Assembly (NCBI GenBank): GCA_012295275.1
Contig: CM022675.1
Coordinates: 15,968,189-16,032,188, forward strand
Reading direction: 5' to 3'
DNA from: Chrysomallon squamiferum
Lineage: Eukaryota; Mollusca; Gastropoda; Neomphalida; Peltospiridae
Length of the DNA: 64,000 nt
Under the pieces are notes generated by a model. It had not been told where the DNA came from. It worked only from the letters and a program-made list of their open reading frames with translations, and searched no databases. A program made the translations under genes and the position numbers. Each line of letters opens with the position of its first letter. Within the stretch, counting starts at the first letter, position 1. This document shows positions 40,932 through 55,331 of the stretch, piece by piece.

Positions 40932-41290
40932 CCAGAAGGTTTGATACTTCCATTCATTAATTGACACATTGTTACAGATTACCAATGTTAAATGTGTTCC
41001 ATAATCTTCTCTTTCATATCCTGTCCAGGTCTTCCAGGTTTGTGTGCATGTTCATTAATGTGTGCAAACATTAATGGAGAACAAACTTAAAAAATAAGAT
41101 AAAATCTATTAAAACAGTAAAGGACAAGATAATGTACCTCAGGGAATGAAATTAGGAACTCTGAATGCTATTCACTGAAGGTAAATAAAAACTGACACAA
41201 AATTAAGAGGCCTCCTGTACATTATAAATGTGATTCGTGGATGTGAAGCAACAGTCAAATATGTTTTTCATGACTGTTGCTCACTGACAT

Positions 41291-42404
41291 TGAAATATAC
41301 AGTAGATACATTTCTGTCTAGAATTTTTGTTAAAAGATAACAGGACTGAACTAACGAGATTTAATTAGCTGTACAATTAAAGTGAATGAATGGAGTAAAT
41401 TATATTTTTCTTTTACAGAGATAGAAAACGGAAAACTACAGACAACTCTCGGTGGACTTGCTGACTAAATGTAAGATGTTTTATAGGCATTTTCCCGCAC
41501 AGATTCACTAATCTTGATGAATCAGTGACAGAACTCTGGCTAGACTGGGAGTGGCAGTTTTCTGGTTTGGTTGGTTGGTGTTGTTTTTTACGTTTGTTTT
41601 GTTTTTTAAATTTTTGTCTGATGTATGTATATGGAAAATGTTCAGTTGTAAATATCAGAACAATTGTATTTATTAACAACTATTATGCAAATGCTAATCT
41701 GTACATACAAAGCTATAATTTACATTAATAGACTGCTTATCATCACATTTGAAAAAAAAAAAAAAACATTTAATGAAAAAACAAACAAAAAGTGGGAGTT
41801 TCACTGTCATACAATAAATATTTTAAACCATTAGTTCATGTTAATTAGTTTATAATTATAAAAATAATTAAAAAATTAAGATATTTTAGAATTTGGATTG
41901 GATTAGATTATTTATTAGATTAATTAAAATGGTATATCACTGACAGATGTCAAATATATATTGACAAGATAGCAGTAACCTGTAAATAATTAAGTAGTAA
42001 CAATCATTTCTTTCATTTATTAAGAATGGTATGTACATGATTTTAATTGTTTATTACTGCAAGGTGTGTCTTAAAACTTTATTGTGAGATAAAATAAATG
42101 TATACGTATAGGTTGATTAAATACTCATCAGTTTGTCTGGAATATCCTTCAATTTCAGTGTCAAACTGGAAAGCAAAAATGTTGAATTTTAGTTTCTTAT
42201 TTTTCTTTCTTAACATTTAAGATGACTTTTGTTATTCATTTCATAGTGGAAAGCAGCTAATTTGCTATTGAGAGAGTATCAGTACATTACATTTTTAAGC
42301 TATGTTTTTCTATTTCAGAGCTATAAATTAGATTGCATTCTTTTATAAATAACTGTACAGAATATCAGTAGAAGATGTAAGAACAGCAGAAACTTGAAAC
42401 TTAC
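41291..42404. other. No gene seen
   Basis: AT-rich DNA. Reading frames at 41413–41728 overlap on opposite strands and have no homology I recognise. Confidence 0.4.
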
Positions 42405-42451
42405 AGTGAGATCCTCCTCCTCATCTCTTCTCCATTCTAGATACATTCTCA
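42405..42451 (-). other. Weak candidate micro-exon, minus strand
   Basis: On the minus strand, an acceptor ccgaatttcag precedes 47 bp encoding RMYLEWRRDEEEDLT, which runs into a GTAAGTTTC donor. The splice sites are good, but the exon is short and isolated and no in-phase partner was found. It could be chance. Confidence 0.18.
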
Positions 42452-44460
42452 CTGAAATTCGGTAATTGACATTTTTAGTTAAATTATTCCTATTAGCTCA
42501 AAAAACAACAACAAATAAAAAAAGCATCTAATACTAAAAATTACAAATAAATAAAACAATTAAAACTGATGATAATTAATTCATGTATTTAATTAAAACA
42601 AATCTGCCCAAAACAAATAAACAAAAAAATTAAAAATAAAACGGTAATAGTGAAATAAGTAAATAAATAAGATAATAATTTAAAATAGTAATAATAATTA
42701 ACTAATAAATAAAATATAAGAGAGAATAGAAAAAAAAAGTTGTTTTAATTACAGACAAAAAGAATATTAAATTGATAATTACTGGAGTGTATTCTGTATC
42801 TTCATAAGTAACTGAACTTGTAAAAACTGCCAAATTTAAAGAACTTAGATAATACTTTGAAACTATAATAACAAGATAAAGAAATTTATAATTGCAAAGT
42901 TATTTTAAAATTCTGAATAAACATTCTTTATGCAATGTTAAAATTCATAAACTTTTATATTATACAATCATATATATTTGAAATCAAAAATAATTTATAT
43001 CCAAGCTGTTTCAGAGGTGTTTTTGCCATTGTTAAACAAACATTGAAATAGACATACAAATATGTACTGTGATTAAACAAACTGTAGATTGTAAAATTAA
43101 TTAAATACTCACCATAGAGTTGAAAAGCATTAATTTCAAGTATGCTACATCCAAATTATAATCATGATTTTTGAATTTGAAATAATATATTATATCTATA
43201 TGATGTTATTTTATTATTGGTATTATTACTACTGAAACCAAACATTTTTTGAAAGGTTTATTAATGAATATTTTTTACCACATTTTACTTTCAGAACTCT
43301 AGAGCTTATGTAACTTATATCTTTCAGTTCTCTTTAAGTTTTTTAATTGAATGGTTCCATGTAACTCATAAAATTCTGTAAAATTTTCCTTCATTAACAG
43401 TTTTAACATAAGCTCATCTGTAAATGCTTTGTAAGCACCATGTTGAATAACCTTTTTTATTTATTTATTTATTTTTTAGCATCACTTCTTCTAACATTCA
43501 CTATAAATGTATTGTCTAGTTTTCGTAACCTTTTGGGAAAAATGCATACTGATTTGAAAAAAAAAAATAATAATAATAATAAAGAAATTAATGCAAATTA
43601 AAATGATAGAACAGAAATTTGCAGCTTACATTACTTTAAGTTTTCAGTTCTCTTTAATGTTTTAATTGAGTGATTCCATGAAAAGATACTAAATTATATT
43701 CAAACCATATTTAGTCTTTTATATTTTTGTAACTCATAAAATTTTGTAACATTTTGTAAAATGTCTTTCATTAACATTAATATATTAATATTATCTGATC
43801 TGTAAATGCTCTGTCAGCACCATACGGAATAATATATATATATATATATATATATATTACATTTTCTTTTTATTATTATTATTATTATTTTTTTTTAAAT
43901 TGTATTGTTATTTATTCCTTCATCGAAAATTCACTTTAAATATATTCTAACTGAATTTTGAAAAAGTTATTAAACTTCAAGAAAACAAAATACAGCTGAC
44001 GCTCTTGTCTTCATACCCAGGCCAGAATAATGTGTATTAACTTTAAAAAAAAAAAATAATAATAATAATAATAGTAATAATAATAAAGAAATAATAAAAA
44101 TAAAAGAAATAAGCACACGGTTGAAATGTATGACTATATAAGCGGAAATGTAATAAGTATATAACTGATTTTCATGGCTTGAAAAGTTGGAATCATAAAA
44201 TGGAGCGATATGACTAAAAAAGTTCTTTACTTCAATCAAACCATTGACATTCATAATTAGTTCCTTTACTTGCTATATTAGGCAACGTTCTCGGAATTAA
44301 ACGTCGAATGGATGAAGGGAGATAACTTTGTCCTACCTGCCCATTGTATTATGTATATTCATCTGTAGAGTACTCATACATGGGAAACGTTTTAAAATTG
44401 AAAGAAAAAGACGGCTTTTTCTGTAGCTAGTTCGGCAGACCATAATACCACAATGATCGT
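42452..44460. other. AT-rich DNA, no gene seen
   Basis: It contains a (TA)n run at about 43830–43857, short (AAT)n and (TTA)n runs, and two related stretches around 43320–43400 and 43640–43760 that share ttcagttctctttaa and aactcataaaatt. Near 44316 the phrase gaagggagataact occurs, a motif I recall as common in molluscan repeats. Confidence 0.45.
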
Positions 44461-44472
44461 TTTGTTTTGATC

Positions 44473-44474
44473 AA

Positions 44475-44544
<70 letters not shown>
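44473..44544. repeat. (TTA)n microsatellite
   Basis: About 24 uninterrupted ATT/TTA trinucleotides. Confidence 0.95.
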
Positions 44545-45848
44545 TAATACTTTTGATTGAAATCTATCAATTTATTTGGGAAATACAGTTTCATCGTATG
44601 AGAACTGGAAACTTTCTGGTTTAAAAATTAAGAACAATCACTTTCCCTATTTAAATACAGCCACTAAATATTACTGTCAGAATAAACAACTATCAATGGC
44701 CCCGCGTTCTGTAAGTGTTCAAAAAATCTAATTGAAATATATTAACTTCTGTTGGTTTCAAAAAAAAATACAAATAAAATAAAGTCTTCCAAATAGTCAT
44801 ATAATACATTTTACATCGTTGGTTTAGGAAAAAAACGTCCTAAATGGTGTCACTGCTTTCTAACATGTTCATTAAAATACATATTAATAGTATTACCTTT
44901 CGACTATAATATATACTGAGCAGCAAACCGCTTTTCTTGGACAGTACCAAATAAGATTAATCGAAATTAGGATTATAAACAAAATATTAATTTTCATTTA
45001 TAAGTTAAATCATTTGCTAGTAGTACTTCTAATATGACACAGTAAAACTGACATTTGACTTAACAAAGCTATAATGGGTTACTTTTTGCACTCGTAGCCG
45101 TTTTTGCTGAAGATGGTGGTGGTACTAGTAATAGTAAAACGTTCTTAAAACAGTCACATAAATTCCTAAATTAATTTTAATATTTTCTGATAACGAAGTA
45201 TATAATGAATTTTATTAATAATAAATTTATCAAATCAAATAAGTATATAAACCGGTAATCATACACTCAAAATCTACGTCTTGTGGCATTGATTGGCTTT
45301 ACAAATCATAGCAAAATACCTCTGTTGACTCTAAGCTGCAAGATTACCTGTAAACACATAATTATAATGACTTTTAACATGTAATAAAATGTATTAGTAA
45401 AGTTGTAAATTTCATTGAAAATCTAAATTTCAGACGGTTCCTTTTCTCATGAAATTCATATTTGCAGCGAACTTTCACAACGTTGTAAATTTTTACTTTT
45501 GGAATTTTACATTCGGTTTCAGTCGGAAGCAATCGGCTTATAATTTGTTAAATATAGATTGTGAATATGATATCAGAAGGAAATATTTGTTACATTTCAT
45601 TTTTATCGTGAAAGGGCTGCTTTCACTGGACGCTTCTATACTGAATTTCACAGATCTGTTCTTTACTGAACTACGGCTATCCTGTACGATTGTTTAAATT
45701 CACTAAACCTTTAATGCTTTACAAACATAAAACTAATACAAGTTGAAAATATTCAATGCCAAAATATATATTTGGGAGAAGAATTATGCTTAAATTTCAT
45801 ATTTTGGTTACTGCTAAGCAGACATTTTTTTTTGAATAGTCTGATCAT

Positions 45849-45885
<37 letters not shown>

Positions 45886-46176
45886 TTATATCTACCATTA
45901 AAATAAATAAAATAATGAGGATGTTGTTGATAAATAATATAAAATACAATAAAATAAATAGAAGAACTTAACTTTTCAAATTAATTTTGTAAGAGGATTT
46001 TCTTTCTTGTTTTTCTTCTTTCTTTTTTTTTTTTTTTTTTTCTTTCTTTCTTTTTTCAAACTAGAAGTTTTTTGGTCTTTAACATGGACTCTAAGTGTAA
46101 TTACAAACAAACAGACAACCAGAACAAAACATACTTTCCATTATTGTGTTTACATACGATTTAAAAAGTAAATGTA
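44545..46176. other. No gene seen
   Basis: An 82-codon plus-strand frame at 45449–45697 has no recognisable domain, no good splice context and hydrophobic, low-complexity content. A (TTTA)n run lies at about 45850–45888 and a T/TTTC-rich run near 46006–46060. Confidence 0.4.
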
Positions 46177-46179
46177 ATG

Positions 46180-46253
<74 letters not shown>

Positions 46254-46330
46254 CATTGTTATCATTGTTATTATTATTGTTGTTGTTGTTGTAGTTGTTA
46301 TTATAAGTAGCAGTAGTAGTAGTAGTATAA
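46177..46330. repeat. Compound trinucleotide microsatellite
   Basis: About 25 ATT repeats are followed by GTT-, GTA- and AGT-type variants. The frames it creates (poly-Ile, poly-Asn) are not genes. Confidence 0.93.
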
Positions 46331-46949
46331 CAGATGTTCTTTTCATTATTGTTGATATTGTCATTACTAGGTTTAATGGTACTGTAAATACATTCAAACT
46401 TGTTTTGTTTAAAAAATTTCAAAACTTTGCCTGAATAAAATAACTTTTATACTAAGTTTCTTGCGTTTTCTGTTACAGACATTCTATATGCCTCTTGATA
46501 CAATTGTAAATTTGACTGACGAAACCTGAATGTGATCCTATATTCAGCTGTGGACTCATAGCGAGCGAGTTCTGCTATTTGCACCGTTACTTTTTTCCGT
46601 TAGTTTATAATTAATACAAGCGATGTTCAAACCTGTTACGTATGAAATACATACTTTCTACTTACACTTGTTACTAACGTATCAATACTTATATCGAATA
46701 TTATGTGATACAAACAAAAGTAGATATTTTCTTACTATAATTCAGCTAAAGTTTGTCTAATAGAAAAAATATTTTTGAGTTTCCACACAGGACCTTATAA
46801 TAAATAAATTTGACCATTCAACTGAAATAACATTCAGATGTTATGTCCAACTATATATAGAGAAAACAAGCGATTACAATACTGAACAGATTTAACCTTC
46901 ACTGTCTCGATTTTCATAGATGTTATTTCGCAGATCAGATAGCAATTTC
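46331..46949. other. No gene seen
   Basis: AT-rich DNA with only short frames. Confidence 0.4.
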
Positions 46950-47165
46950 TACGTGTACTACAATATGTATTATACAATCCATGTGTATTACAATTTGTAT
47001 TATACAATCCATGTGAATTATGATATGTATTATACAATACACGTGCATTACAATATGTATTATACACTTCACGTGTACTTCAATATATATTGTACAATCC
47101 GCGTGTATTACAACGTATTATACAATCCACGTTAATTACAATATGTATTATACAGTCCGCATGTT
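46950..47165. repeat. 30-bp minisatellite
   Basis: About seven copies of a 30-bp unit contain tacaatatgtattatacaat plus a variable ccatgtg/cacgtgt tail. Several copies create cacgtg (E-box-like) hexamers. The open frames across it arise because 30 is a multiple of 3. Confidence 0.85.
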
Positions 47166-47921
47166 TATGTGTTTTGTATTAATTCGTCGCAGTACTCTGG
47201 TATATAGTCTTTCGTTAAATAAGGTCACCTCTTGTTGTTTGTTCCAGTTTGAAACACTACTGTAATTGTTATGCTTAGCAAGTATCTAACATCGTGGAGA
47301 AAGACAGGGAACAATGAAAGCAGATATAACAGCTGTAATACATAACCGTCATCATCATTATCATCGTCATTCATTTTCTAACAATTTATTACTTTGTTAC
47401 AATTTTCATTCATCGGCTAATGATATACTATACTGTTGTTATTTCAGAATCATTGTGATTATTTCCAGTTTATTTTTCTAATATGCAAGCAGGAATAAAA
47501 AAATAAAGTAAAACAAAAATAAAAATAAAATAAAATGGCCTTAATGAAGGAGGTAGTTTTGTCTTTTTCCGACCCACTTTTTCCAAAAAACGAGATGTAC
47601 TTACAGTGATTTATAAAACTATTCATCATTAATACGTATCACAAAGAAACGACTGAGACAGCTGATGTGTTATCTGGATGACTGCTAGAAAGGAACATTC
47701 TGACAGAGGACAGCACAAGAGTGGAATATGTAGAAGAAACATGCTGAGGCTTTTATTTAAAAACGAGACACTACGGCTACGCCATGATGATGATGATGAT
47801 AACAAAGTAGTTGCATATTTTCGGGGATGAAGAGTATATTAGTTTTGCTATATATAAATTAAATATGCCTCTTTATACAACAAAGAAATTTAAAAAAAAA
47901 AAAAATAATAATAATGTAAAA

Positions 47922-47967
<46 letters not shown>

Positions 47968-48082
47968 TATGATAAAAACACAATAACAATAATAAATAAA
48001 TAAATAAAATAAATAAATACAAATCTGTTCAGACGTAACTCTTACATATTATAAGCTGAGAGAGGTTGTCTCCCTTGTTCCT
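47166..48082. other. Upstream region of the nine-exon gene, no gene seen
   Basis: It contains a (TAA)n run at about 47926–47966 and short (AAAT)n runs. The DNA becomes less AT-rich only from about 48055, just before the gene start. Confidence 0.4.
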
Positions 48083-48095
48083 GTTCCATGGCAAC
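48083..48095. promoter_or_regulatory. X-box-like (RFX) motif
   Basis: GTTCCATGGCAAC is one base short of the symmetric RFX X-box GTTNCCATGGNAAC and keeps an intact GGCAAC half-site. It sits 40 bp upstream of the ATG of the nine-exon gene, the usual distance for RFX control of ciliary genes. Function is inferred from the motif and its position only. Confidence 0.4.
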
Positions 48096-48134
48096 GTTTG
48101 TTGACGGCTTTGCTTGGCGTCTTCACTTTTCACC

Positions 48135-48590
48135 ATGAAGCGAATATTCAAAACGCTGGGACCGTCGAAACAAAAGCACGAATCTACTTCTGACGTAGTT
48201 CTGGAATCGAGCGAAAAACCCAAGAAAACAACCAGAAAAAGAAACAGCTTACCCAACGACGACAGGTATGTCAGTTACTGCAACACTAGCCTAGTTCCTG
48301 ACACCTGACGACTTTTGTATTTGTTTCTATTTTTAGTAACAGATTACAGCTAGAAGCAAACTAAATTTACAGTACTTGAACATTAAATTGTTTATCTATA
48401 TCAAAATCTAGTATATAACTTCTTTCGGTCATTTATTTTTCTTTTTCTTTGTAAGGTGATTGTGAATGTTTGGGTGTTTGTTTATGGGTGTGTTTGCTTG
48501 TATGTGTGTGTATGTCTGTATTTGTATGTATGTATGAAAGTGTGTAAGTGTGTGTGTATGTATGTATGAAAGTGTGTAAGTGTGTGTGTA

Positions 48591-48621
<31 letters not shown>

Positions 48622-49052
48622 TATATATTTATCTTTCTATATTTCTACACTAGCCTATATCTTCTGCCTGTTATTATATGTTAGTGTATACGTCTGTGTA
48701 TGTGTGCGAGTGAATGTGTTTCTGTGCGTGTGTCTGTGTACTAATTTTGTTTTTGTTTTCAGAGAGATGGCATACGCCGCTGAAGAACCTCGCTCTGCTT
48801 GTCACAGACGTGACTGTCTTCAGAAAGCTGGTCAAGGAGTAAGTGAAAAATTCTAAAATGTAGATCGACAAAAAAAGTATTATTTAGGTGTAAGACAACG
48901 TGATTTTAAAACTAACAGTCTGTGATCCTAGCAAGGGTAGTAACTTAGTGTCATACTGGTATTACAAATTAAAAACTAAACTTGTTATAGCGCTTGAATA
49001 CGTGCATGTAATTGTTTTAATAAGTTCTCGTATATGTGATTCAAAAAGAAAA

Positions 49053-49110
<58 letters not shown>

Positions 49111-49991
49111 CCTTCCGCCGATATTTTTGGCAAACAAATCGAACACAGTTGCCCAAAGTTTCACATTTTTTATTATTTACTGAAGGAACACTAGGAAATT
49201 GAAATATTTCGGAAGATAATAATATATATTCTGCTAAAACTTTAAAATTAAAACTCTGACTTAGAAATATAAAATGTATTCTAAGTAACAAATGACTATA
49301 AAGTAATAATTTTTCATTCAATATAAAGAGTAGAACAACATGTGACGTCACACACACACCTTTATCTCACAGATGTGTTACCAATTAATATATTTATTTA
49401 TTTTGTTATTTTATTTTACTCAAAGGAAGTTTCTGATAATGTGTATGTTTACATGAACACATACAAAGAAAGCAGTCATTCTTATGTAAAACAAAAATTA
49501 TGAAATGAACAGCTGAAAAATTACTAATTATTTATTTTTCTTTCTTTGTTTTTTCAGGACGAGGCGACAGTTTGTTCCCTGGTCAGAGACACAGCTGGTG
49601 GCGATGGTCAGTTTCAAACATCTCTCTTAATTAAACACATCTCACTATTACAAAACTATCTCTTCTACAGTGTTAACATCAAACATCTCTCTTAATTAAA
49701 CACATCTCACTATTACAAAACTATCTCTTCTACAGTGTTAACATCAAACATCTCTTACTTAAACACATCTCATTATTACAACTTTGCTAACACAACTATC
49801 TCTTCTACAGTATAAGTGTTAACAGTTACAAAACCACAGTGATGTTTGCTTTAGGACAGACGATTGTTTTAACTTTTAATATAAACAATGATTGTTTTAA
49901 CTTTTAATATAAACAACGATTGTTTTAACTTTTAATATAAACAAAGATATTTATTTGATTCTTCTATTTGTGTTTTGTATGTATGTTTATC

Positions 49992-50052
<61 letters not shown>

Positions 50053-52655
50053 ACTTAGTAAAACGATATATTCTACATTATTAGTATTGACAGTGACAAA
50101 AACAACAAAAAAAAAACAACAACAACAAACAAACAAAAAAACAAGTTATGTTTGCTTTAGTACAAACGATTGTTTAATAGTTTTAATATAAACAGATAAA
50201 TATCTTAGTCTTCAGTTTACGTATATGTATATGCATGTAAACACACACACACACACAAACACTCACACACACACACACACACACACCTACATACGTACAT
50301 AGGAAGACACATACACAGTGAATAACAAGCAGTTAGGTACATGGATTTGTTGATCGATGGATGGATGGATGGACAAATAGACAGATAGACAAATAGACAG
50401 ATAGACAAATAGACAGATATTATTGGCAGGTAAATTATATAGACAGACAGACAGACAGACAGACTGTCAGATATACCGATACGTGTAGTATTGTTTATTT
50501 CAGTGGCAGGAAAGGCGGTTTCAGCGAGTTCCAGTTTCGGCGACTTTGACAAACCAATCCTGGGTGAAAACTGGTCTCTCCTCGACGACATCATCTCTCA
50601 CTTCGAGCAGAAAGAAGATGGCCAAGAGCTGTCCAGAATTCTGGTAACCATAGCAGCACTGTTTTTTCTATACTAATCCCAAATTATAATCATGTGTTTA
50701 TCGCTGTGCTCCAAATATTGGTAAACAATGGAACATTATTTTTATTTAGTAATCCTAAAGTTTGCCATTACTATTCAGAATTCTGGTAACTATAGCAACA
50801 CTTTTTATATTTATAAATCCTATAATTGTCTTGAACATTGTTCTTTATTTCCCAAACACAGGCAGCTATGGCAACATAATTTATTATTTACAAATTATGT
50901 TTTGTATCATTAAGTCCAAAATTTAAATTACAGAATAAAGATATCCAAGTGCCAAAATATATCATTAATTTGTTTTATCTGATTGAAATATGTGTTAATT
51001 AAGTAATGCATTTTAAATGTGTTAAGTTACTTACACCACAAATATCAATGTCCCTGAATTAAAAGCCCTGCGATATTGTTTAATATTGTGTGCTAGGTAT
51101 TGATATATATCTACAAATATAGAGAATTTCGTATAAAAACTTAGTTTAGTGAGATACATACACTGGATGTGTATGATATAGATAATATGATACATACATA
51201 CATGTAGACATACTTACATACAAACATACACACACACACACAGACACACATACTCACATACTCACACACACACTCACACAAATACACTCACACACTCACA
51301 CAGACACACACACACTCACACAGACACACACACACTCAGACAGACACACACACTCACACAGATACACTCACACACAGACACACACACACTCACACAGACA
51401 CACACACTAATACAAATACACTCACACACAGACACACACACTCACACAGACACTCACACATACACACACTCACACACACACAGACACATAAAAGACATGT
51501 TAATCTGGTTTGATGTTTTCAGTGTAAAGAGCGAGACTGTGAAAACATGACTAAGATGATGGACGAGCAGTTGTCTAAGATCCAGCGAAACCTGCGGCTT
51601 GTCGGAAGAGAGGTAAACTCGTACTTCTTTATTGTTTACACATTGAAACTCCGTACTTTCTTCTTGATTATTTACACACTGTAAATTCGTATTTTCTTCT
51701 TATTGTTTACACAGTGTAAATTCGTACTTTCTTCTTTATTTTTTATACACTAAACTCGTGTTTTCTTCTTTATTGTTTACACATTGTAAATTCGTACTTT
51801 CTTCTTTATTGTTTACACATAGTAAATTCGTACTTTCTTCTATTTTGTTTACACACTCTAAGCTCGTATTTTCTTCTTTATGGTTAAAGATTATATTTTA
51901 TTTTATTCACTTCTGATAATAATTAAAACTTTTTATTTTATATATACATACGTTTTCTCTATTAAAATATATATATATATTTATTTAAATATAAAAAACA
52001 TGTATTTATCCCTTCTTATTTACAGAGTAAACCTTTATTTTTCTTTATAGAATAAACTCCATTCCCCTTCTTTATGACTTGCACATCTGTTAAATATTTT
52101 AATTTTACCTCTCTCCAGCTCTCTGATGCTCAGTCTTGCTATATCAGTTGCCTCGACAACCTGCACGGCAACGTGCAACACGAGTACAGCGGCCTGAAGG
52201 AGAAAAGTCAGGTCGAGTCGGAGAACAGTGACGAGGAGGAGTCCGAGGAGGAAAGTGAAGACACAAGCAGAGTAAACATTCAGTGATATAGTAATTACAC
52301 ACACACATACACACTACACACATACACATACATACATACATACATACATACACAACATACACACACACATACACACATACACACACATACACACACATAT
52401 ATACACACTACACACGTACACACACATACACACACACACATACATACACACACACATACACACACACACATACACACACACACATACACACACACACATA
52501 CATACATACATACACAACATACACACACACACATACACACACACATACATACATACATACACAACATACACACACATACACACAAACACATACATACATA
52601 CATACACAACATACACACACACACATACACACACATACACACACATATATACACA

Positions 52656-52690
<35 letters not shown>

Positions 52691-53851
52691 CATACACACG
52701 TACACACATATATACACGTACACACACATACATACACACACACATACATACACACACACATGCACATACACACATACACACGTACACATACATATATATA
52801 CACGTACACACACACATATATATATACACATACATACACATACATATATATACACGTACACACATACGTATGTATATACACACACGCACACATACACACA
52901 TATACAAACATACACATACACACGTACAAACCCACATATGTACACATACATAAATGCACGCAGACAGAAAAATACACACACACACACACACACACACTTA
53001 TACACACCTTCATAAATACATTTAGGTTCACACAAAGATATGTACATGCATACAACTCGTTTATTGGCAATGGAATGTTTACTAGTCACACAGAATTATA
53101 AAATGTGTTCAGATAACGCCATACAAACTGTGATAAAAACTGGTGATATGTTTCTGATAAATAAAAAATAAGGATTGTAAGATTAAAATTTTAATAAAAT
53201 AGACCAAAACCATATAATGAATATTCAGATATAATTTATAAGAAATATCTTCCATTAATGACTAAATTACAAGGTAATATGTTGTTTTTTTTTGTTGTTT
53301 TTTTTCTTTTCAGTCTGAAAATGAGAATGAAGGAATAAGGAATGATAGTTTACCAAAAGAACACACAAGAGAACATTCGGAAGAAAGAGGAGAACAGCTC
53401 AGTGTACAGAGATACAGAGACTGTGTACAAAGGGTAAAATATTTTATTTTACTATCTTCTTAGACTTCTATAAAAGATCTTTGTGGATTTTTTGTTGTTG
53501 AAATAATAATTGTTATAATATTAGTGAAAAAATTAATTTTGTAGTATACAAATTGAAGCTTTCTTAGAAAATACATTTTGAAGATTTTATTTTGTCGCGC
53601 GCACGTTATTGTCGTCATCATCATTATCATTACTTGTAGTATTACCATCATCATCATCATTATCATTACGTGTAATATTACCATCATCATCATTATCATT
53701 ACTTGTAATATTACCATCATCATTACGTGTAATATTACCATCATCATCATCGTCATCATCATTATCATTACGTGTAGTATCACCATCATCATCATTATCA
53801 TTACGTGTAATATTACCATCATCATTATCGTCATCATCATCATTATTATCA

Positions 53852-53908
<57 letters not shown>

Positions 53909-54320
53909 GAACACTATATAGGAAAGTAAATGTTAATAAAAATTATTTTAGTAAAGTAATATCAGAAATGAAGATTATTTACGTGTATTTGTAATTTTTC
54001 TTGCAGAGTTCAAGAACAGCAAAGACTGAAGATAAAAACGTCACTGATAAACAAGAGTTGACAGATGAAGAGAAAACAAACTCACAGTCTGACTGTGAGA
54101 ATGATGTGAGTAGACTCACACTTTTTGTTACTCTTACCCTAGAGAAACAATGACTGATACGTACGTGATGAAAAAAACAAAAACAATATATATATATATA
54201 TATAAAACAGTTTAAAAAATTATCAATAATTAAAAAGTAAGTTATGTTTCACATTTATTATTGTTATTATTGTTATTATTATATTATTATTGTTATTATT
54301 ATTACTATTATTACTATCAC

Positions 54321-54377
<57 letters not shown>

Positions 54378-55234
54378 GACCGTATATACTTGTGTATAAG
54401 TCGAAATTTTGGGAGACTATATTAAGGTAATATTTTGGGGGTCGACTTATACATAGGTAATGCTTTTTGTAGCTCTTGCCGAAGAGTCGCCATTTTGACT
54501 ATTTTTTGCTACGGGATGCATCTAAAATAATCGCGGTCTTTCAGCTTTTCAAAAATACAATTTTATCGTATAAAAAATTTTGAAAAATTAAATAACAAAT
54601 CCAAATATGAAGGTAAAACATGATATTCTTCCGTTTAATGACATAAAAATACATTTTAAAGCGAGAAAACCGTCAGTACGGCGTTATGCCTTACGGCGTC
54701 TTGCAATGATCTAGAAATGCAGACTTCTCTGCCAAATTGCACTAAATATCGGTCCTAATTTCATAAACAAAACTCACTTGTTTAATTGTAAAGAATTTGG
54801 TGAAATAATATTGCAATCGTCATTAATATCCACTACCGACAAATTTTGTAAATCATAGAACGGCTAAATATAACGGTAAGTTAGGTCTCCATGTTAGACC
54901 TATTACATTAAAGAGATACTATTTATGATACATTTAGTCTATAGCTCGTGTAATACATGCATTTACGTTATTATGGTATGTTCGTGCAAGTTACAGCTCG
55001 TGCAAGTTATGTTACAGTAGGCGTACTATGTAGGCCTTCATGGCACTGTCACACTGGTCTAAAAATAGTGACGGTGCCTGGAATCTACAGTCGACTTATA
55101 CACAAGTAATACCTAAAATTGACGCAATTTTTGGTCTTAAAATACACATCGACTTATACATAAGGTCGCCTTGTACACAAGTATATACGGTATTACTGTT
55201 ATTACTATTATTATTATTATTACTGTTATTACTA

Positions 55235-55331
<97 letters not shown>

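Larger units (their letters stand above)
36152..41290 (+). repeat. Segmental duplication, copy A'
   Basis: This block is the second, shorter copy of 3102–11760. Its left boundary coincides with the end of telomere-like repeats (after cccagactcaaatttgaag). It contains pseudogene versions of the ShK-type and AGAP exons in the same order and orientation as copy A. It lacks the Tigger-type element and most of the 9.85–11.64 kb interval of copy A. Some DNA between its matching blocks (37916–38590 and 39580–40050) cannot be aligned by eye. Confidence 0.85.

Noticed and set aside
45449-45697. 82-codon plus-strand frame
   Set aside because: No domain, splice context or promoter supports it, and its composition is what AT-rich chance frames give.
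46150-46434. Poly-Asn, poly-Thr and poly-Ile frames
   Set aside because: They are translations of a trinucleotide microsatellite in several frames on both strands.
52295-53089. 264-codon Cys/Val/Tyr-rich minus-strand frame
   Set aside because: It lies wholly on a CACA/TACA microsatellite in intron 6, and similar frames occur in other registers and on the other strand.
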